NCBI RefSeq assembly: GCF_030388665.1
Contig: NZ_CP128846.1
Location: forward strand, 6,708,501-6,772,500
DNA length: 64,000 bases
Reading direction: 5' to 3'
Source: Streptomyces flavofungini
GTDB lineage: Bacteria > Actinomycetota > Actinomycetes > Streptomycetales > Streptomycetaceae
How positions within the stretch are numbered: position 1 is the first letter of the stretch; the number at the start of each line of letters is the position of its first letter. Of this stretch, positions 42,103-51,197 are shown one piece after another. The notes below the pieces were generated by a model, which saw only the letters and a program-made list of their open reading frames with translations, did not search any database and had not been told where the DNA came from. A program made the translations under genes and the position numbers.

Positions 42103-42819
42103 ATGACGACCACGGACGAACCCGGGCGGAACGGCGCGACGCCCGGGGCCGCGGTGGCGGCGAACGTGGCCGGCCTGCGCCCCTCCCCGTCGATGGCCCT
42201 GCACGGCCTCTACGTGGCCGTCGCCATCGTCGTCATCTACTGGACCGGGGTGGGGGGTGACCTCGCGCGGCACGAAGACCGTCGCGGGCCTCTCCTCGCT
42301 CGGCCTGGTGGTCGGCACGCTGGTGCCGGGCGTCGTGCTCGTCGCGCTCGGCGTCGTCCTCCTGGGGCAGGGCAATCCCTCCGAGGCGCCGATGAGCCCC
42401 GACCACTGGCTGTCGCCCTGGACGGGCCTGGCCGGCCTCGTCCTCATCGTCAACAACGTCCTGTCGTACGCGGGCACGGAGACGAACGGCGTGCACGTCT
42501 CCGCCTGCCGCCGTTCCTGCAGAAGTTCGACCGGCACGGCGTCCTACTCGACACCATGGTCGCGCAGGGAGTCGTGACCACCCTCATCGGTGTCCTGTAC
42601 GCGTTCAGCGACGACGTGTCCAGCGCGTACTGGATGTTCTCCGTCATCACCGTGCAGATCTACCTCATCGCCTACCTGCTGATGTTCGTGGCCGCGGTGC
42701 GGCTGCGCGCCACGCAGCCGCACGTGCGGCGCGGCTTCGTCGCGCCCGCCGCCTTCCTCAAGTACCGCAGACCGGAGTGGATTCACCCTGACCACCAGCG
42801 CGCGAACACCACGGACTAG
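42103..42819 (+). pseudogene. Decayed APC-family amino-acid permease
   Basis: Pieces of one permease occur in two frames. 42103-42249 (frame 1): GLYVAVAIVVIYWTGVGG. 42250-42505 (frame 2): TKTVAGLSSLGLVVGTLVPG, LIVNNVLSYAGTETNGVHVS. 42510-42819 (frame 1): LPPFLQKFDRHGVLLDTM, FSVITVQIYLIAYLLMFVAA. Two frame changes, an internal deletion between GVHV and LPPF, and loss of N- and C-termini make it nonfunctional. Parent resembles GadC-like amino-acid exchangers. The uninterrupted frame-1 ORF is not a real protein across its middle. Confidence 0.82.
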
Positions 42820-42832
42820 CCTTTGTCCCCCT

Positions 42833-43564
42833 ATGTCACCCGAGCATCCCGACACCCGAGCCCGCGACGCCGCCCGCACGGCCGTCGCGGCCCTCCTCGT
42901 GCTCGGCGCCCTCGCCTACACCACCTGGGCCCTCGAAGCGTTCCTGCCGACCGGGCTCTCACCGCTGCGGTCCTACGTCAGTGAACTCGCCGCCGAGGAC
43001 CAGCCGTACGGGACGTTCTTCCGCTCCCTGGACTTCGCGGCGGGCGTCCTCGTGTGTGCCGGGGCGGTCCTCGCGCTCCTCCGGCCCGCCAGGACCGCCG
43101 GGCTCCCGCGCGGCCTCGCCCTCCTGAGCACCCTCGGCTGGGTCGGCGTCGCGGTTTTCGGCGCGGCCACCGCGGCCGACTCACGGCTGCCGCTGAGCTG
43201 CGCGCCCACCGCGGACGCGGCCTGCGCGGCCAGGGAGCGGGCCGGGCTCGTGCCCACGGCGCACTCCGCGCACGCCGTCAGCAGCAGTGTCGCGGTGGCG
43301 GGAGCGCTGGTGGGCATGGTGCTGCTCACGGTCGTGGTGCGCAGAGCCGGCGCGCGGGGCGACGTCCGCACGGGCGGCCTCCTCGCCGTCCTCCTCGGCG
43401 TCGAACTGGCCGCCACCGTGTGGACGCTCGCGGCCGTCGCCGCCTTCGACGCCGGTCACGGGACGTGGGGGCTCGGGGTCGCGCAGCGACTTCAGTTGCT
43501 CACGATCGCGGTGTGGCTGGTGGTGGTGGCGTGGCCGGTACGGCGATCAGGGCCCCGGGAGTGA
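42833..43564 (+). CDS. DUF998 family membrane protein
   Basis: 243 aa with about six hydrophobic segments. DUF998 signature LSPLRSYVSELAAEDQPYGT near residue 42-60, and ELAATVWTLAAVAAFD. Function unknown. ATG at 42833 with no clear ribosome site; TAGCCT is 9 nt upstream. Its stop overlaps the next gene by 4 bp (GTGA), so it is translationally coupled to an alpha/beta hydrolase. Confidence 0.83.
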   Translation: MSPEHPDTRARDAARTAVAALLVLGALAYTTWALEAFLPTGLSPLRSYVSELAAEDQPYGTFFRSLDFAAGVLVCAGAVLALLRPARTAGLPRGLALLSTLGWVGVAVFGAATAADSRLPLSCAPTADAACAARERAGLVPTAHSAHAVSSSVAVAGALVGMVLLTVVVRRAGARGDVRTGGLLAVLLGVELAATVWTLAAVAAFDAGHGTWGLGVAQRLQLLTIAVWLVVVAWPVRRSGPRE

Positions 43565-44451
43565 GGGCGGCGGCCATCGGGGCCATCGGTTCCGCCAGGG
43601 CCACCGGTTCCTTCGGGTCCGCCGGGTCCACAGGGTCCTTCGTCCGGATCGACGGGGTTCCGCATCACGTGGACGTGACCGGGACCGGGCCCGTGTGCGT
43701 GCTCAGCGCGGGCCTCGGCCTTGCCTGGCGCGAGTGGGACCCCGTGGTGGCGCTCCTCGCCCCCTCCCGTACCGTCGTCCGCTTCGACCGCCCCGGGCTC
43801 GGCTTCAGCGGGCCCGCGCGGGAGGCGCCCACGCTGGCGGGGGAGGCCGAGCGGATCGGCCTCGTGCTGGACGCGGTGGGGCTCGGCGGGGCGGCGGTGA
43901 CCGTCGTCGGGCACTCGCTCGCCGGGTTCCACGTGGAGGCGTTCGCCCGCCTCTGTCCTCGGCGGACGGCCGGGGTGGTGCTGGTCGACTCCAGCGTGGC
44001 GGAGTCGGCGCGGGCCGTTCCCGCACGGGCCGCGCGGGTGGCCGCCGCCCGGGTCGGCGGGGCGGTGCTCGGGGCGGCCGGGGTGCCGCTCGCCGTGGGG
44101 CCGCCGGCGCGGTGGCTGGCGGGGCGCCCGGCGCCGCGGGAGCTGTGCTCGCTCTACGGGGCGAGTCGGGTGTGGCGGGCGGGACTCGTGGAGTACGCGA
44201 CGTACGGCGACGTGGCGCACGGACTCGCGGTGCTGCGGCGCGGGACGCGGATGCCCGCCGGGGCTCCGGTGTCGGTCCTCGCGGCGTCCACCGCCCGCAC
44301 CCCCGCGTCCGACCCCTGGCTGACCCGCCAACGCGCCCTGGCCACGGCACTGGGGGCGACCTACCGCGCCCTGACCCCGGCGGGCCACCTCCTGATGCGC
44401 GCACGCCCGGAGGAGGTGGCCGGGGCGATCCTCGCGACGAGCGAGGCGTGA
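43561..44451 (+). CDS. Alpha/beta hydrolase
   Basis: 296 aa from GTG 43561. A low-complexity start (AAIGAIGSARATGSFGSAGS) precedes the hydrolase domain: GVPHHVDVTGTG, VVRFDRPGLGFS, VTVVGHSLAGFHVEAF (nucleophile Ser in GHSLAG), and TPAGHLLMRARPEEVA with the catalytic His. A lid helix region lies between. Substrate unknown; it is coupled to the DUF998 protein upstream. Confidence 0.85.
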   Translation: MRAAAIGAIGSARATGSFGSAGSTGSFVRIDGVPHHVDVTGTGPVCVLSAGLGLAWREWDPVVALLAPSRTVVRFDRPGLGFSGPAREAPTLAGEAERIGLVLDAVGLGGAAVTVVGHSLAGFHVEAFARLCPRRTAGVVLVDSSVAESARAVPARAARVAAARVGGAVLGAAGVPLAVGPPARWLAGRPAPRELCSLYGASRVWRAGLVEYATYGDVAHGLAVLRRGTRMPAGAPVSVLAASTARTPASDPWLTRQRALATALGATYRALTPAGHLLMRARPEEVAGAILATSEA

Positions 44452-44578
44452 CGGCGTCGTCGGCGTGTGCTGTGCCCACCCTCCCCCCGAACCCCCGAAC
44501 CCCAGCGACGCCACTCGACCAGTCGCCGCACCGGCCCCCCGGTCGGCGGGACAGGACAGAGCCTCGTGGGGCGGCGGC

Positions 44579-45643
44579 TCAGGCGGACCCCGGGACCACG
44601 GCAAGACGCCGCACGCTGGAGCGGACCACGATGTGGGTGCCGAGGACGTGCCGCTCGGGCCCCGACCGCGGCGGCGCCCCCGCGAGGGCGAGGCGGACGG
44701 CGGTGCGTCCCATCTCCTCGGCGGGGATGTGGACGGTGGTGAGCCCGGGCGTGATGTCGGAGGCGACGGGATCGTCGTTGTAGCCGACGACGGACACGTC
44801 CCCGGGGACGGAGAGCCCGTACTCCCCGAGGGCGACCACCGTGGCCGCGGCCACCCGGTCGTCCCCGGCGAACACGGCGGTGAACTCCGGCTTCCCGTCG
44901 GACTCCCGCAGCAGGTCCCGGATCGCCTCGTACCCGTGGTGCGGCCCGAACCCGACCCCGCGCACGATCGCGTCGGACCGCGGCACCCCGTGGTCGTCGA
45001 GGGCCCGCAGATAGCCGTGGACCCGGTCCTCCCCGGTGGTGTTGCCGGGCTGGTAGCCGATGAGGGCGATGCGCCGGTGCCCGGCCCCGAGCAGATGGCT
45101 GGTCACGGCGTAGGCGCCCGCCTCGTTGTCGTACTCGACGACGAGGGCGGGCACGTCGGGCGCGGGCGCGGGCCGCCCGCACAGCACCAGGCGGGAGCCC
45201 GCGGCGGCGAGGGCCTCGGCGTACCGGGCCATCCGCTGCCGGTACTCGTCGTCCTCGATGACCCCGCCGACGAGGACGACCGCCTCGGCGGCCTGCTCCC
45301 GCATCATCTGCACCAGCGCGAGCTCCCGCGCGGGATCGCTGCCGGTGGAGGCGACGAGCGTGAGCCGTCCGTGCCGGGCTGCCTCCATCTCGACGCCCTG
45401 CGCGACGTGCGCGTAGAACGGGCTCAGCACGTCGTAGGTGAGCACCGCGATGGTCTTGCGCCCGGCGCCCGCCAACGCGCGCGCGTGCGCGTTGACGACG
45501 TAGTCCAGTTCCTTCACGGCCCGCTGCACCTTCGCCCGCGAGGCCGCGGACGTCGGATAGTTGCCCGCGAGGACCCGCGAGACGGTCGCCACGGAGACCC
45601 CCGCGCGTGCGGCGACTTCGCGGATGGTGACCCGTTCCCCCAC
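44579..45643 (-). CDS. LacI family transcriptional regulator of sugar ABC operon
   Basis: 354 aa, GTG at 45643 with GAGGAGAGG upstream. HTH at residues 5-25, VTIREVAARAGVSVATVSRV, then hinge and periplasmic-binding-like effector domain (TLVASTGSDPARELALVQMM, TTVHIPAEEMGRTAVRLALA). It lies 111 bp after the sugar-binding gene on the same strand. It probably binds the LacI-type palindromes at 49402-49415 and 49512-49525. Effector sugar unknown. Confidence 0.92.
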   Translation of the reverse strand: MGERVTIREVAARAGVSVATVSRVLAGNYPTSAASRAKVQRAVKELDYVVNAHARALAGAGRKTIAVLTYDVLSPFYAHVAQGVEMEAARHGRLTLVASTGSDPARELALVQMMREQAAEAVVLVGGVIEDDEYRQRMARYAEALAAAGSRLVLCGRPAPAPDVPALVVEYDNEAGAYAVTSHLLGAGHRRIALIGYQPGNTTGEDRVHGYLRALDDHGVPRSDAIVRGVGFGPHHGYEAIRDLLRESDGKPEFTAVFAGDDRVAAATVVALGEYGLSVPGDVSVVGYNDDPVASDITPGLTTVHIPAEEMGRTAVRLALAGAPPRSGPERHVLGTHIVVRSSVRRLAVVPGSA

Positions 45644-45754
45644 TGTTGCCTCTCCTCGACTCGCCCGGCCCCGGCCGCCCTTGGGCGGCGGACGAACGCG
45701 CGCACGACGTACGAGCGGCGCGCCCGGGACCATCATCGCGCCCCCGCCCCCGCC

Positions 45755-47431
45755 TCAGTGCGCCGCCTCGTACTCCTCCTCGAATTCCTCCGCGCACTTG
45801 TCGCCGCCCTGCGACCGCCACTTGCGGTACACGTCGTCCCAGGAGGACAGGCTCTTGCGGCCGGAGACGACGGCCGTCACGCCGTCCTCGACGATCTGCT
45901 GGAGCGAGGCGCCGACCCGGTTGAAGGTCGCCGACTGCAGCCCCCAGCGGTCGTTGCGAGCGAGCAGCGGCACGACCTTCTTCTCCCAGGCGTGCAGGCG
46001 CTTCGTGAGAGCGGCCTGCCCGGGGAAGTACAGCGGCTGCGGCGCGTCCATCAGGTACGGGAACGGCAGGTTCGTACGGGACTCGACGAGACCGCGCTCC
46101 GTGGGGATCGGGTCGCCCGCCTTGTCGAAGCGGAAGTGGGTGCCCTCCACTCCGTAGTGCATCAGCTGGTACTCCTTGGAGCCGAACGGCGAGGCCAGCC
46201 AGTCGAGGACGCGCAGCATGAGGCGGATGCGCTCCTTGGACGCCTTCTTGACGACGGTGTAGCCGAAGCAGCCGCGGTTCTGCTGGTAGACGGGGCTCGC
46301 GCCGGGCACTTCGTAGGGCACGGCGGCGTCCAGGGTGTACGCGTCCTTGATGCCCTGCGCGTTGGAGAGCACCGCGCCCCAGCCGTCCGTCATGGAGCGC
46401 ACGGTGCCGTTGTAGAACTGCGTCTTGAGGTCGACCTGGGAGATCGAGGTGGCGTCGGAGTTGTAGGCGCCGTCGGCCCGCAGTCGCGCCATGAACTCCA
46501 GGGCGGCCTTGAACTCCTCGGTGCCGTACATGGGCGTGACCCTGCCGCCCTTGAACCGCCACTCGTTCGGCGCCCCGTGCCACATGGCGTGGTACAGGTA
46601 GCCGTAGTAGCCGACGGTCGAGGTGCCGAGCATGTGCTTGCCGCCGCCCGAGCCCTCCTTGACCATGGCCCGGAAGGCCGGTGCCGACATGCCCGGCCGG
46701 TAGCCCGCTTTGTCGAAGGCCTCACGGTTGATGAACATCGCGCCCTGCACCTTGGCCCGCTCCACCGGCAGGCCGTAAAGGCGCCCCCCGATCCGGCCCA
46801 TGCCCTCCCAGGCGTAGGTGGGGATGCCCGCGAGGTTCGGGTAGTCCTTGACCGCGTCGCCCGACAGGTACTCCGACAGGTCGGCGCAGCGGGCCTTCAC
46901 GAACTGCGCCTCGCGCGGCAGGACGTACCCGCCGCCGATGTTGATGAGGTCGGGCAGGTCCCCGCTGTCGCCCGCCATGAGCGTCGCCATCTTCGAGCGG
47001 AAGTCCGCGTCCGGCACGACCGTGAACTCCACCTCGACGCCGAGGGCTTCGTTCATCGCCTGCCAGTACTTGTTGGACCCCGCGGGCTTCGGCGGCGTGC
47101 CGTACGTGATGGTCAGGACGCGGATCTTCTCCTTGCCGGTGCCCGCCCTGCCGTCCGTCGCCGTCACCAGGCGCTGCGGATACGAGGTGAAGCCCGCCTG
47201 CACGCCCGCGGTGCTCGGGGCGAGGTCGGGCGCCGGGCCCCGGGTCGGGGTGAAGGTCGGCCAAGGGGCCATCTTCTTCCCGGCGTTGGACACGCCACCA
47301 CCGCCGCCTGAGCCGGTGGCACAGCCGGTGAGGACGGCCGGGGCGGCGAGGGCGGCGCCGCCGACGGCGATCGAGCGCAGCAGCGCACGGCGCCCCATGG
47401 GGCGGCGCGAGGAACCCTGGGTACCTGACAT
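45755..47431 (-). CDS. Extracellular solute-binding lipoprotein (LplA-like)
   Basis: 558 aa. Begins MSGTQGSSRRPMGRRALLRS; Tat-like RRALLRS, hydrophobic AVGGAALAAPAVL and lipobox LTGC at about residue 35. The size and order (binding protein, LplB-type, YtcP-type permeases) fit the LplA/YtcQ family for oligosaccharides such as rhamnogalacturonan fragments. VRTLTI... is followed by a family-1 binding fold (AFDKAGYRPGMSAPAFRAMV). Ligand inferred only. Confidence 0.9.
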   Translation of the reverse strand: MSGTQGSSRRPMGRRALLRSIAVGGAALAAPAVLTGCATGSGGGGGVSNAGKKMAPWPTFTPTRGPAPDLAPSTAGVQAGFTSYPQRLVTATDGRAGTGKEKIRVLTITYGTPPKPAGSNKYWQAMNEALGVEVEFTVVPDADFRSKMATLMAGDSGDLPDLINIGGGYVLPREAQFVKARCADLSEYLSGDAVKDYPNLAGIPTYAWEGMGRIGGRLYGLPVERAKVQGAMFINREAFDKAGYRPGMSAPAFRAMVKEGSGGGKHMLGTSTVGYYGYLYHAMWHGAPNEWRFKGGRVTPMYGTEEFKAALEFMARLRADGAYNSDATSISQVDLKTQFYNGTVRSMTDGWGAVLSNAQGIKDAYTLDAAVPYEVPGASPVYQQNRGCFGYTVVKKASKERIRLMLRVLDWLASPFGSKEYQLMHYGVEGTHFRFDKAGDPIPTERGLVESRTNLPFPYLMDAPQPLYFPGQAALTKRLHAWEKKVVPLLARNDRWGLQSATFNRVGASLQQIVEDGVTAVVSGRKSLSSWDDVYRKWRSQGGDKCAEEFEEEYEAAH

Positions 47432-47465
47432 GGGGTCAACCTTTCGGCGGGGACGGGGAGTCGGA

Positions 47466-48362
47466 TCAGCTCTTGATGGCGCCGGTGAGCACGCCCTTGG
47501 TGAAGTACTTCTGCAGGAAGGGGTAGACGAGCAGGATCGGCACGGTCGCGATCACGAGGACGGCCATCTGGGTCGTCTGCGACGCGGAGACCTGGCCCGC
47601 CTCGCTCAGGCCCGTGTCGGCGATCTGGGAGCCGCCGATGACGTACGTACGGAGCACCTGGGAGAGCGGCCAGTGGTCGGACTCCAGGTAGATCGAGGCA
47701 TGGAACCAGGCGTTCCAGTAGCTCACCGCGTAGAACAGCGAGACCACCGCGAGTGCCGCCTTCGACAGCGGGAGCACGACCCGCCACAGGATCTGCCAGT
47801 CGTTCGCGCCGTCCAGGCGCGCCGCCTCGTACAGCTCCTCGGGGATGCCCTGGAAGAAGCCGCGCAGGACGATCAGATTGAAGACGTTGATGAGCACGGG
47901 CGCGATCAGGGCCGTGTACGTGTCCATCATTCCCATGCCCTTGACCAGCAGGAACGCCGGGATCATGCCGGGCGGGAAGAGGAAGGTGAACAGGATCAGG
48001 AGCAGCACCGGCTTGCCGCCGAAGACGCCGGGGCGGGCGAGGGCGTAGGCGAGGAAGGTGGTGCAGGCGAGCGAGAAGAGGGTGCCCGCGGCCGTCAGGG
48101 CGACGCTCACGCCGAGCGCTTCGGTGACGATGCCGCCGCTGAGGACGGTGCGGTAGGCGCGCAGCGTCGGCTCGCTCGGCCACAGCACCCAGCCGCCGCC
48201 CGCGACGACCTCCCGGTTGGACGCGAGCGAGGTGGAGACGATCACCAGGAAGGGAATCAGGACGAGTGCGAGGACGACGGTGACCGCCACGCCCTTGGCG
48301 GCCCTGGTGAGCGGCCGGGGCCGCTCCATCCAGGCGGGGCGGACGGCGCTGTGGCTGCTCAC
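47466..48362 (-). CDS. Carbohydrate ABC permease (YtcP/MalG-like)
   Basis: 298 aa, six membrane segments. EAA loop LYEAARLDGANDWQILWRVV for the ATPase contact. YKWINTP-like start is absent; begins MSSHSAVRPAWMERPRPLTR. Its start overlaps the LplB-like gene stop by 4 bp. No ATP-binding subunit is encoded here; Streptomyces sugar importers of this type usually share a common MsiK ATPase. Confidence 0.93.
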   Translation of the reverse strand: MSSHSAVRPAWMERPRPLTRAAKGVAVTVVLALVLIPFLVIVSTSLASNREVVAGGGWVLWPSEPTLRAYRTVLSGGIVTEALGVSVALTAAGTLFSLACTTFLAYALARPGVFGGKPVLLLILFTFLFPPGMIPAFLLVKGMGMMDTYTALIAPVLINVFNLIVLRGFFQGIPEELYEAARLDGANDWQILWRVVLPLSKAALAVVSLFYAVSYWNAWFHASIYLESDHWPLSQVLRTYVIGGSQIADTGLSEAGQVSASQTTQMAVLVIATVPILLVYPFLQKYFTKGVLTGAIKS

Positions 48363-49354
48363 TTGTAGACCCCCTGCTCGCCGAGCCGGTGTGCGATCCG
48401 GTTGGCCGTGAAGACGAGCGCCGCGCCGACGACGCCCTTGAAGAGTCCGGCGGCGGCCGCGTAGCCGGTGTCGCCGCCGACGATGCCCTGCCAGAAGACG
48501 AAGGTGTCCAGGACCTCGCCGGCCTCCGGGCCCACCGACTGCCGTTGCAGCAGCATCTGTTCGAAGCCGACGGACAGGATGTCGCCGAGCCGCATGATCA
48601 GGAGCAGGATCACGATGGGCCGGATGCTGGGCAGCGTGACGTGCCAGAAGCGGCGCCAGGGGCCGGCCCCGTCGATCGCCGCGGCCTCGTAGAGCTGCTC
48701 GTTCACCTGCATCAGCGCGGCGAGGAAGATGATCGTGCCCCAGCCCGCGTCCTTCCAGATCACTTCGAGGACGACGAGCGGCTTGTACGCGTCGGGGTTG
48801 CCGATGATGTCGACGGTGTGCAGGCCCGCGTCGCTCAGCGTGGAGTTCAACAGGCCGGTGTCACCGAGGACTTGCTGGAACAGCGCGACGACCACGACCC
48901 AGGACAGGAAGTGCGGCAGGTAGATCACGGACTGCGTGAAGCGGCGCAGCAGGTCCGAGGTCAGGCTGTGCAGCAGGAGCGCGAGGGCGAGCGGTGCGGG
49001 GAAGAAGAAGACGAGCTGGAGCACCGCGATGAACAGCGTGTTCCAGGTCGCCTGCCAGAAGTCCGGGTCGCCGAACATCCGGCTGAAGTTCTCGGTGCCG
49101 ACCCAGGGGCTCGCCCACAGGCCGTCGAAGGGGACGTACTCCTTGAACGCCACGGCGTTCGCGATGAACGCGCCGTAGTGGAAGACCAGGAAGTACGCGA
49201 GGCCCGGCACCATGAGCAGCACCAGGAGCCGAGTGCGCTGAAACCGTTTCCACTTCTCACCACGCCCGCTTTTGCGGGCAATTGCCCCCTTGGTGGGCTC
49301 CGTCGGCGGTGTCACCGCCTCGATTTCGGCCCGGTCCTTCGTCACCGCTGACAC
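48359..49354 (-). CDS. Carbohydrate ABC permease (LplB-like)
   Basis: 331 aa, six membrane segments. LLMVPGLAYFLVFHYGAFIA, SVIYLPHFLSWVVVVALFQQ and EAA loop LYEAAAIDGAGPWRRFWHVT are LplB features. GTG at 49354 with GGGGG just upstream is chosen; an upstream GTG at 49375 would add MFKTGGS and has no ribosome site. First gene of the operon, with a LacI-type palindrome 48-61 bp upstream. Confidence 0.92.
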   Translation of the reverse strand: MSAVTKDRAEIEAVTPPTEPTKGAIARKSGRGEKWKRFQRTRLLVLLMVPGLAYFLVFHYGAFIANAVAFKEYVPFDGLWASPWVGTENFSRMFGDPDFWQATWNTLFIAVLQLVFFFPAPLALALLLHSLTSDLLRRFTQSVIYLPHFLSWVVVVALFQQVLGDTGLLNSTLSDAGLHTVDIIGNPDAYKPLVVLEVIWKDAGWGTIIFLAALMQVNEQLYEAAAIDGAGPWRRFWHVTLPSIRPIVILLLIMRLGDILSVGFEQMLLQRQSVGPEAGEVLDTFVFWQGIVGGDTGYAAAAGLFKGVVGAALVFTANRIAHRLGEQGVYK

Positions 49355-49401
49355 GGAACCCCCAGTCTTGAACACTGCTGTCGGGACAAGGTGCCGGGAA
49401 T

Positions 49402-49415
49402 CTAAAGCGGTTACT
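49402..49415. promoter_or_regulatory. LacI-type operator, ABC side
   Basis: CTAAAGCGGTTACT, whose complement AGTAACCGCTTTAG shares AGTAACCG-TTT with the second site at 49512-49525 in inverted orientation. Pattern AGnAAnCGnTT is typical of LacI sites centred on CG. Confidence 0.7.
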
Positions 49416-49511
49416 GTCGCCGGTCAACCCCCTTCGCAGCGCTCTCCCTTGGTGCTGCCTGCCCACTCTTGACCGCTGTCACGGTGGGGGCCTAGCCTCC
49501 TGACGCCTGTC

Positions 49512-49525
49512 AGTAACCGTTTTCT
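49512..49525. promoter_or_regulatory. LacI-type operator, dehydrogenase side
   Basis: AGTAACCGTTTTCT, symmetric as AGnAAnCGnTTnCT. It ends 17 bp before the hydroxyacid dehydrogenase GTG. With 49402-49415 it suggests joint control of both divergent units. Confidence 0.72.
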
Positions 49526-49542
49526 ACGAGAGGTGGCGACGC

Positions 49543-50631
49543 GTGCCCGATCAGCTGGAGCAGCCGCGTGAGACCGCGGAGCCGGGGGAGCCCACCGGGT
49601 CCGCGGAGCCCACCGGGTCCGCCGGGCCGAAGCGGCGCAGGCCGGCCGCCGCGGTCGCCATGGGTGCCGACGTGGTGGACCGCGTCCTCGCCCCCGCCCT
49701 GCGCCAACGCCTCGCCCGCAGCGTGGAGTTGCCGCCCGGCGCGCTCACCGGCGGACTCACCGGCGCCGACGCCCGCGCGGCGCTCTGGCGGGCCGAGATC
49801 CTCGTCACCGGCTGGGACTGCCCCCGCCTCACCGCCGACGTGCTCGCCCACGCGCCCCGCCTCCGCGCCGTCGTGCACGCCGCGGGATCCGTCAAACCCG
49901 TGGTCACCGACGCCCTGTGGGACCGCGGCATCCTCGTCTCCTCCGCCGCCGACGCCAACGCGGGCCCCGTCGTCGCCTACACCCTCGCCGCGATCACCTT
50001 CGCCACGAAGGGAGCGCTGCCCGCCGCCGCCCGCTACGCCGAACGCTGGCCGCCCTTCACCGAGCGCACCGGCGCCGACGCCCGCACCATCGGCGTCGTC
50101 GGCGCCTCCCGCATCGGCCGCCGCGTCATCGCCGCCCTCAACGCCTCCGACGCCGGACACCGCGTCCTGCTCACCGACCCCTACGTCACCCCCGCCCAGG
50201 CCGCCGACCTCGGCGTCGACCTCGTGGACCTGCCCGACCTCTGCCGGGCCAGCAGCGTCGTCACCCTGCACGCGCCCCAACTCCCCGAGACCCGCGGCCT
50301 CCTGGACGAGCGCATGCTTGCCCTCATCCCCGACGGCGGCGTCGTCGTCAACACCGCGCGCGGCTCCCTTCTCGACACCGACGCCCTGACCCGCGCCTGC
50401 GCCGCCGGCCGCCTCGACGCCTTCCTCGACGTCACGGACCCCGAACCCCTGCCGTCCGGGCACCCCCTCCTCTCCCTGCCGAACGTCCTGGTCACCCCGC
50501 ACATCGCGGGCGCGCAGGGCAGTGAGGTGCGGCGGCTCGGGGAGTACGCGGTGGCGGAGGTGGAGCGGTACGTGCGGGGGGAGGCGCTGCTCGGGCGGCT
50601 GCGGCGGGAGGAACTGGGCCGCCTCGCGTGA
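49543..50631 (+). CDS. D-2-hydroxyacid dehydrogenase family protein
   Basis: 362 aa, GTG start after GAGAGGTGGC. An N-terminal repeat EPTGSAEPTGSAGP is low complexity. Rossmann motif TIGVVGASRIGRRVIAALN has Ser in place of the middle glycine (GxSxxG). The catalytic set looks complete: VVNTARGSLLD (Arg), DVTDPEPLP (Glu) and TPHIAGAQG (His). It may reduce or oxidise a sugar acid taken up by the divergent ABC importer; this is inferred from the shared promoter. Confidence 0.9.
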   Translation: MPDQLEQPRETAEPGEPTGSAEPTGSAGPKRRRPAAAVAMGADVVDRVLAPALRQRLARSVELPPGALTGGLTGADARAALWRAEILVTGWDCPRLTADVLAHAPRLRAVVHAAGSVKPVVTDALWDRGILVSSAADANAGPVVAYTLAAITFATKGALPAAARYAERWPPFTERTGADARTIGVVGASRIGRRVIAALNASDAGHRVLLTDPYVTPAQAADLGVDLVDLPDLCRASSVVTLHAPQLPETRGLLDERMLALIPDGGVVVNTARGSLLDTDALTRACAAGRLDAFLDVTDPEPLPSGHPLLSLPNVLVTPHIAGAQGSEVRRLGEYAVAEVERYVRGEALLGRLRREELGRLA

Positions 50632-50684
50632 CCCCCGCCCGCGCGGACGGGCGGTTGTCAGACCCTCGTGGTGGACTGAACCGC

Positions 50685-51107
50685 ATGACTCAGAAGCTGA
50701 CCGTGCGCCTGGTGGGCCGTGATCTGCCCGGGGCCGAGTGCGGGGACTATCGGGACGTGCACGTGGGGGTGCAGCGCGGCGCGGAGCCCGACCAGCTGGT
50801 CCGGGCCGACGCGGCCGAGGCGGTGTTCGAGTTCGAGGTGGCCGTGGTCGCCGCGCCCGACGGCGGCAGCGACTTCAAGGGGCCTCATGTCCAGGGGAAG
50901 CGGGGTGAGCGCTTCTTCTACCTCACCTGGGGCGATCTGCCTCCCGGCGGGACCTTCGCGATGTTCCGGCGGGCCAAGCTGTGGTTCGGTGATCTGCCGG
51001 AGGAGGCTGTGGCGGCGGGGGCGGTCTCGGGGGAGGTCGGGCTCACGGACGGGACGGGGATGCCGTTGTGCGCCGGGGTGCGGCCGCCGGGGGTGGTGTG
51101 GGGGTAG
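50685..51107 (+). CDS. DUF5990 family protein
   Basis: 140 aa, small soluble protein of unknown function. Conserved look: TVRLVGRDLPGAECG, VHVGVQRGAEP, FKGPHVQGKRGERFFYLTWG and GTFAMFRRAKLWFGD match DUF5990. ATG at 50685 has no strong ribosome site. It is a single gene ending at a strong bidirectional hairpin. Confidence 0.84.
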   Translation: MTQKLTVRLVGRDLPGAECGDYRDVHVGVQRGAEPDQLVRADAAEAVFEFEVAVVAAPDGGSDFKGPHVQGKRGERFFYLTWGDLPPGGTFAMFRRAKLWFGDLPEEAVAAGAVSGEVGLTDGTGMPLCAGVRPPGVVWG

Positions 51108-51116
51108 GCCCTCGCG

Positions 51117-51185
51117 GGTGCGCGCCCCGGTCCCGCCCCTTCTCCGGAACCGGGGGCTGGAGAAGGGGCGGGACCGGGGCGCACC
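51117..51185. terminator. Bidirectional terminator hairpin
   Basis: Arms from GGTGCGCGCCCCGGTCCCGC and its near-complement GCGGGACCGGGGCGCACC (about 27 bp with a 2-nt bulge, loop about 13 nt). It lies between the DUF5990 stop (51107) and the convergent DUF305 stop (51198). Confidence 0.83.
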
Positions 51186-51197
51186 GCGAAGGCGTCC

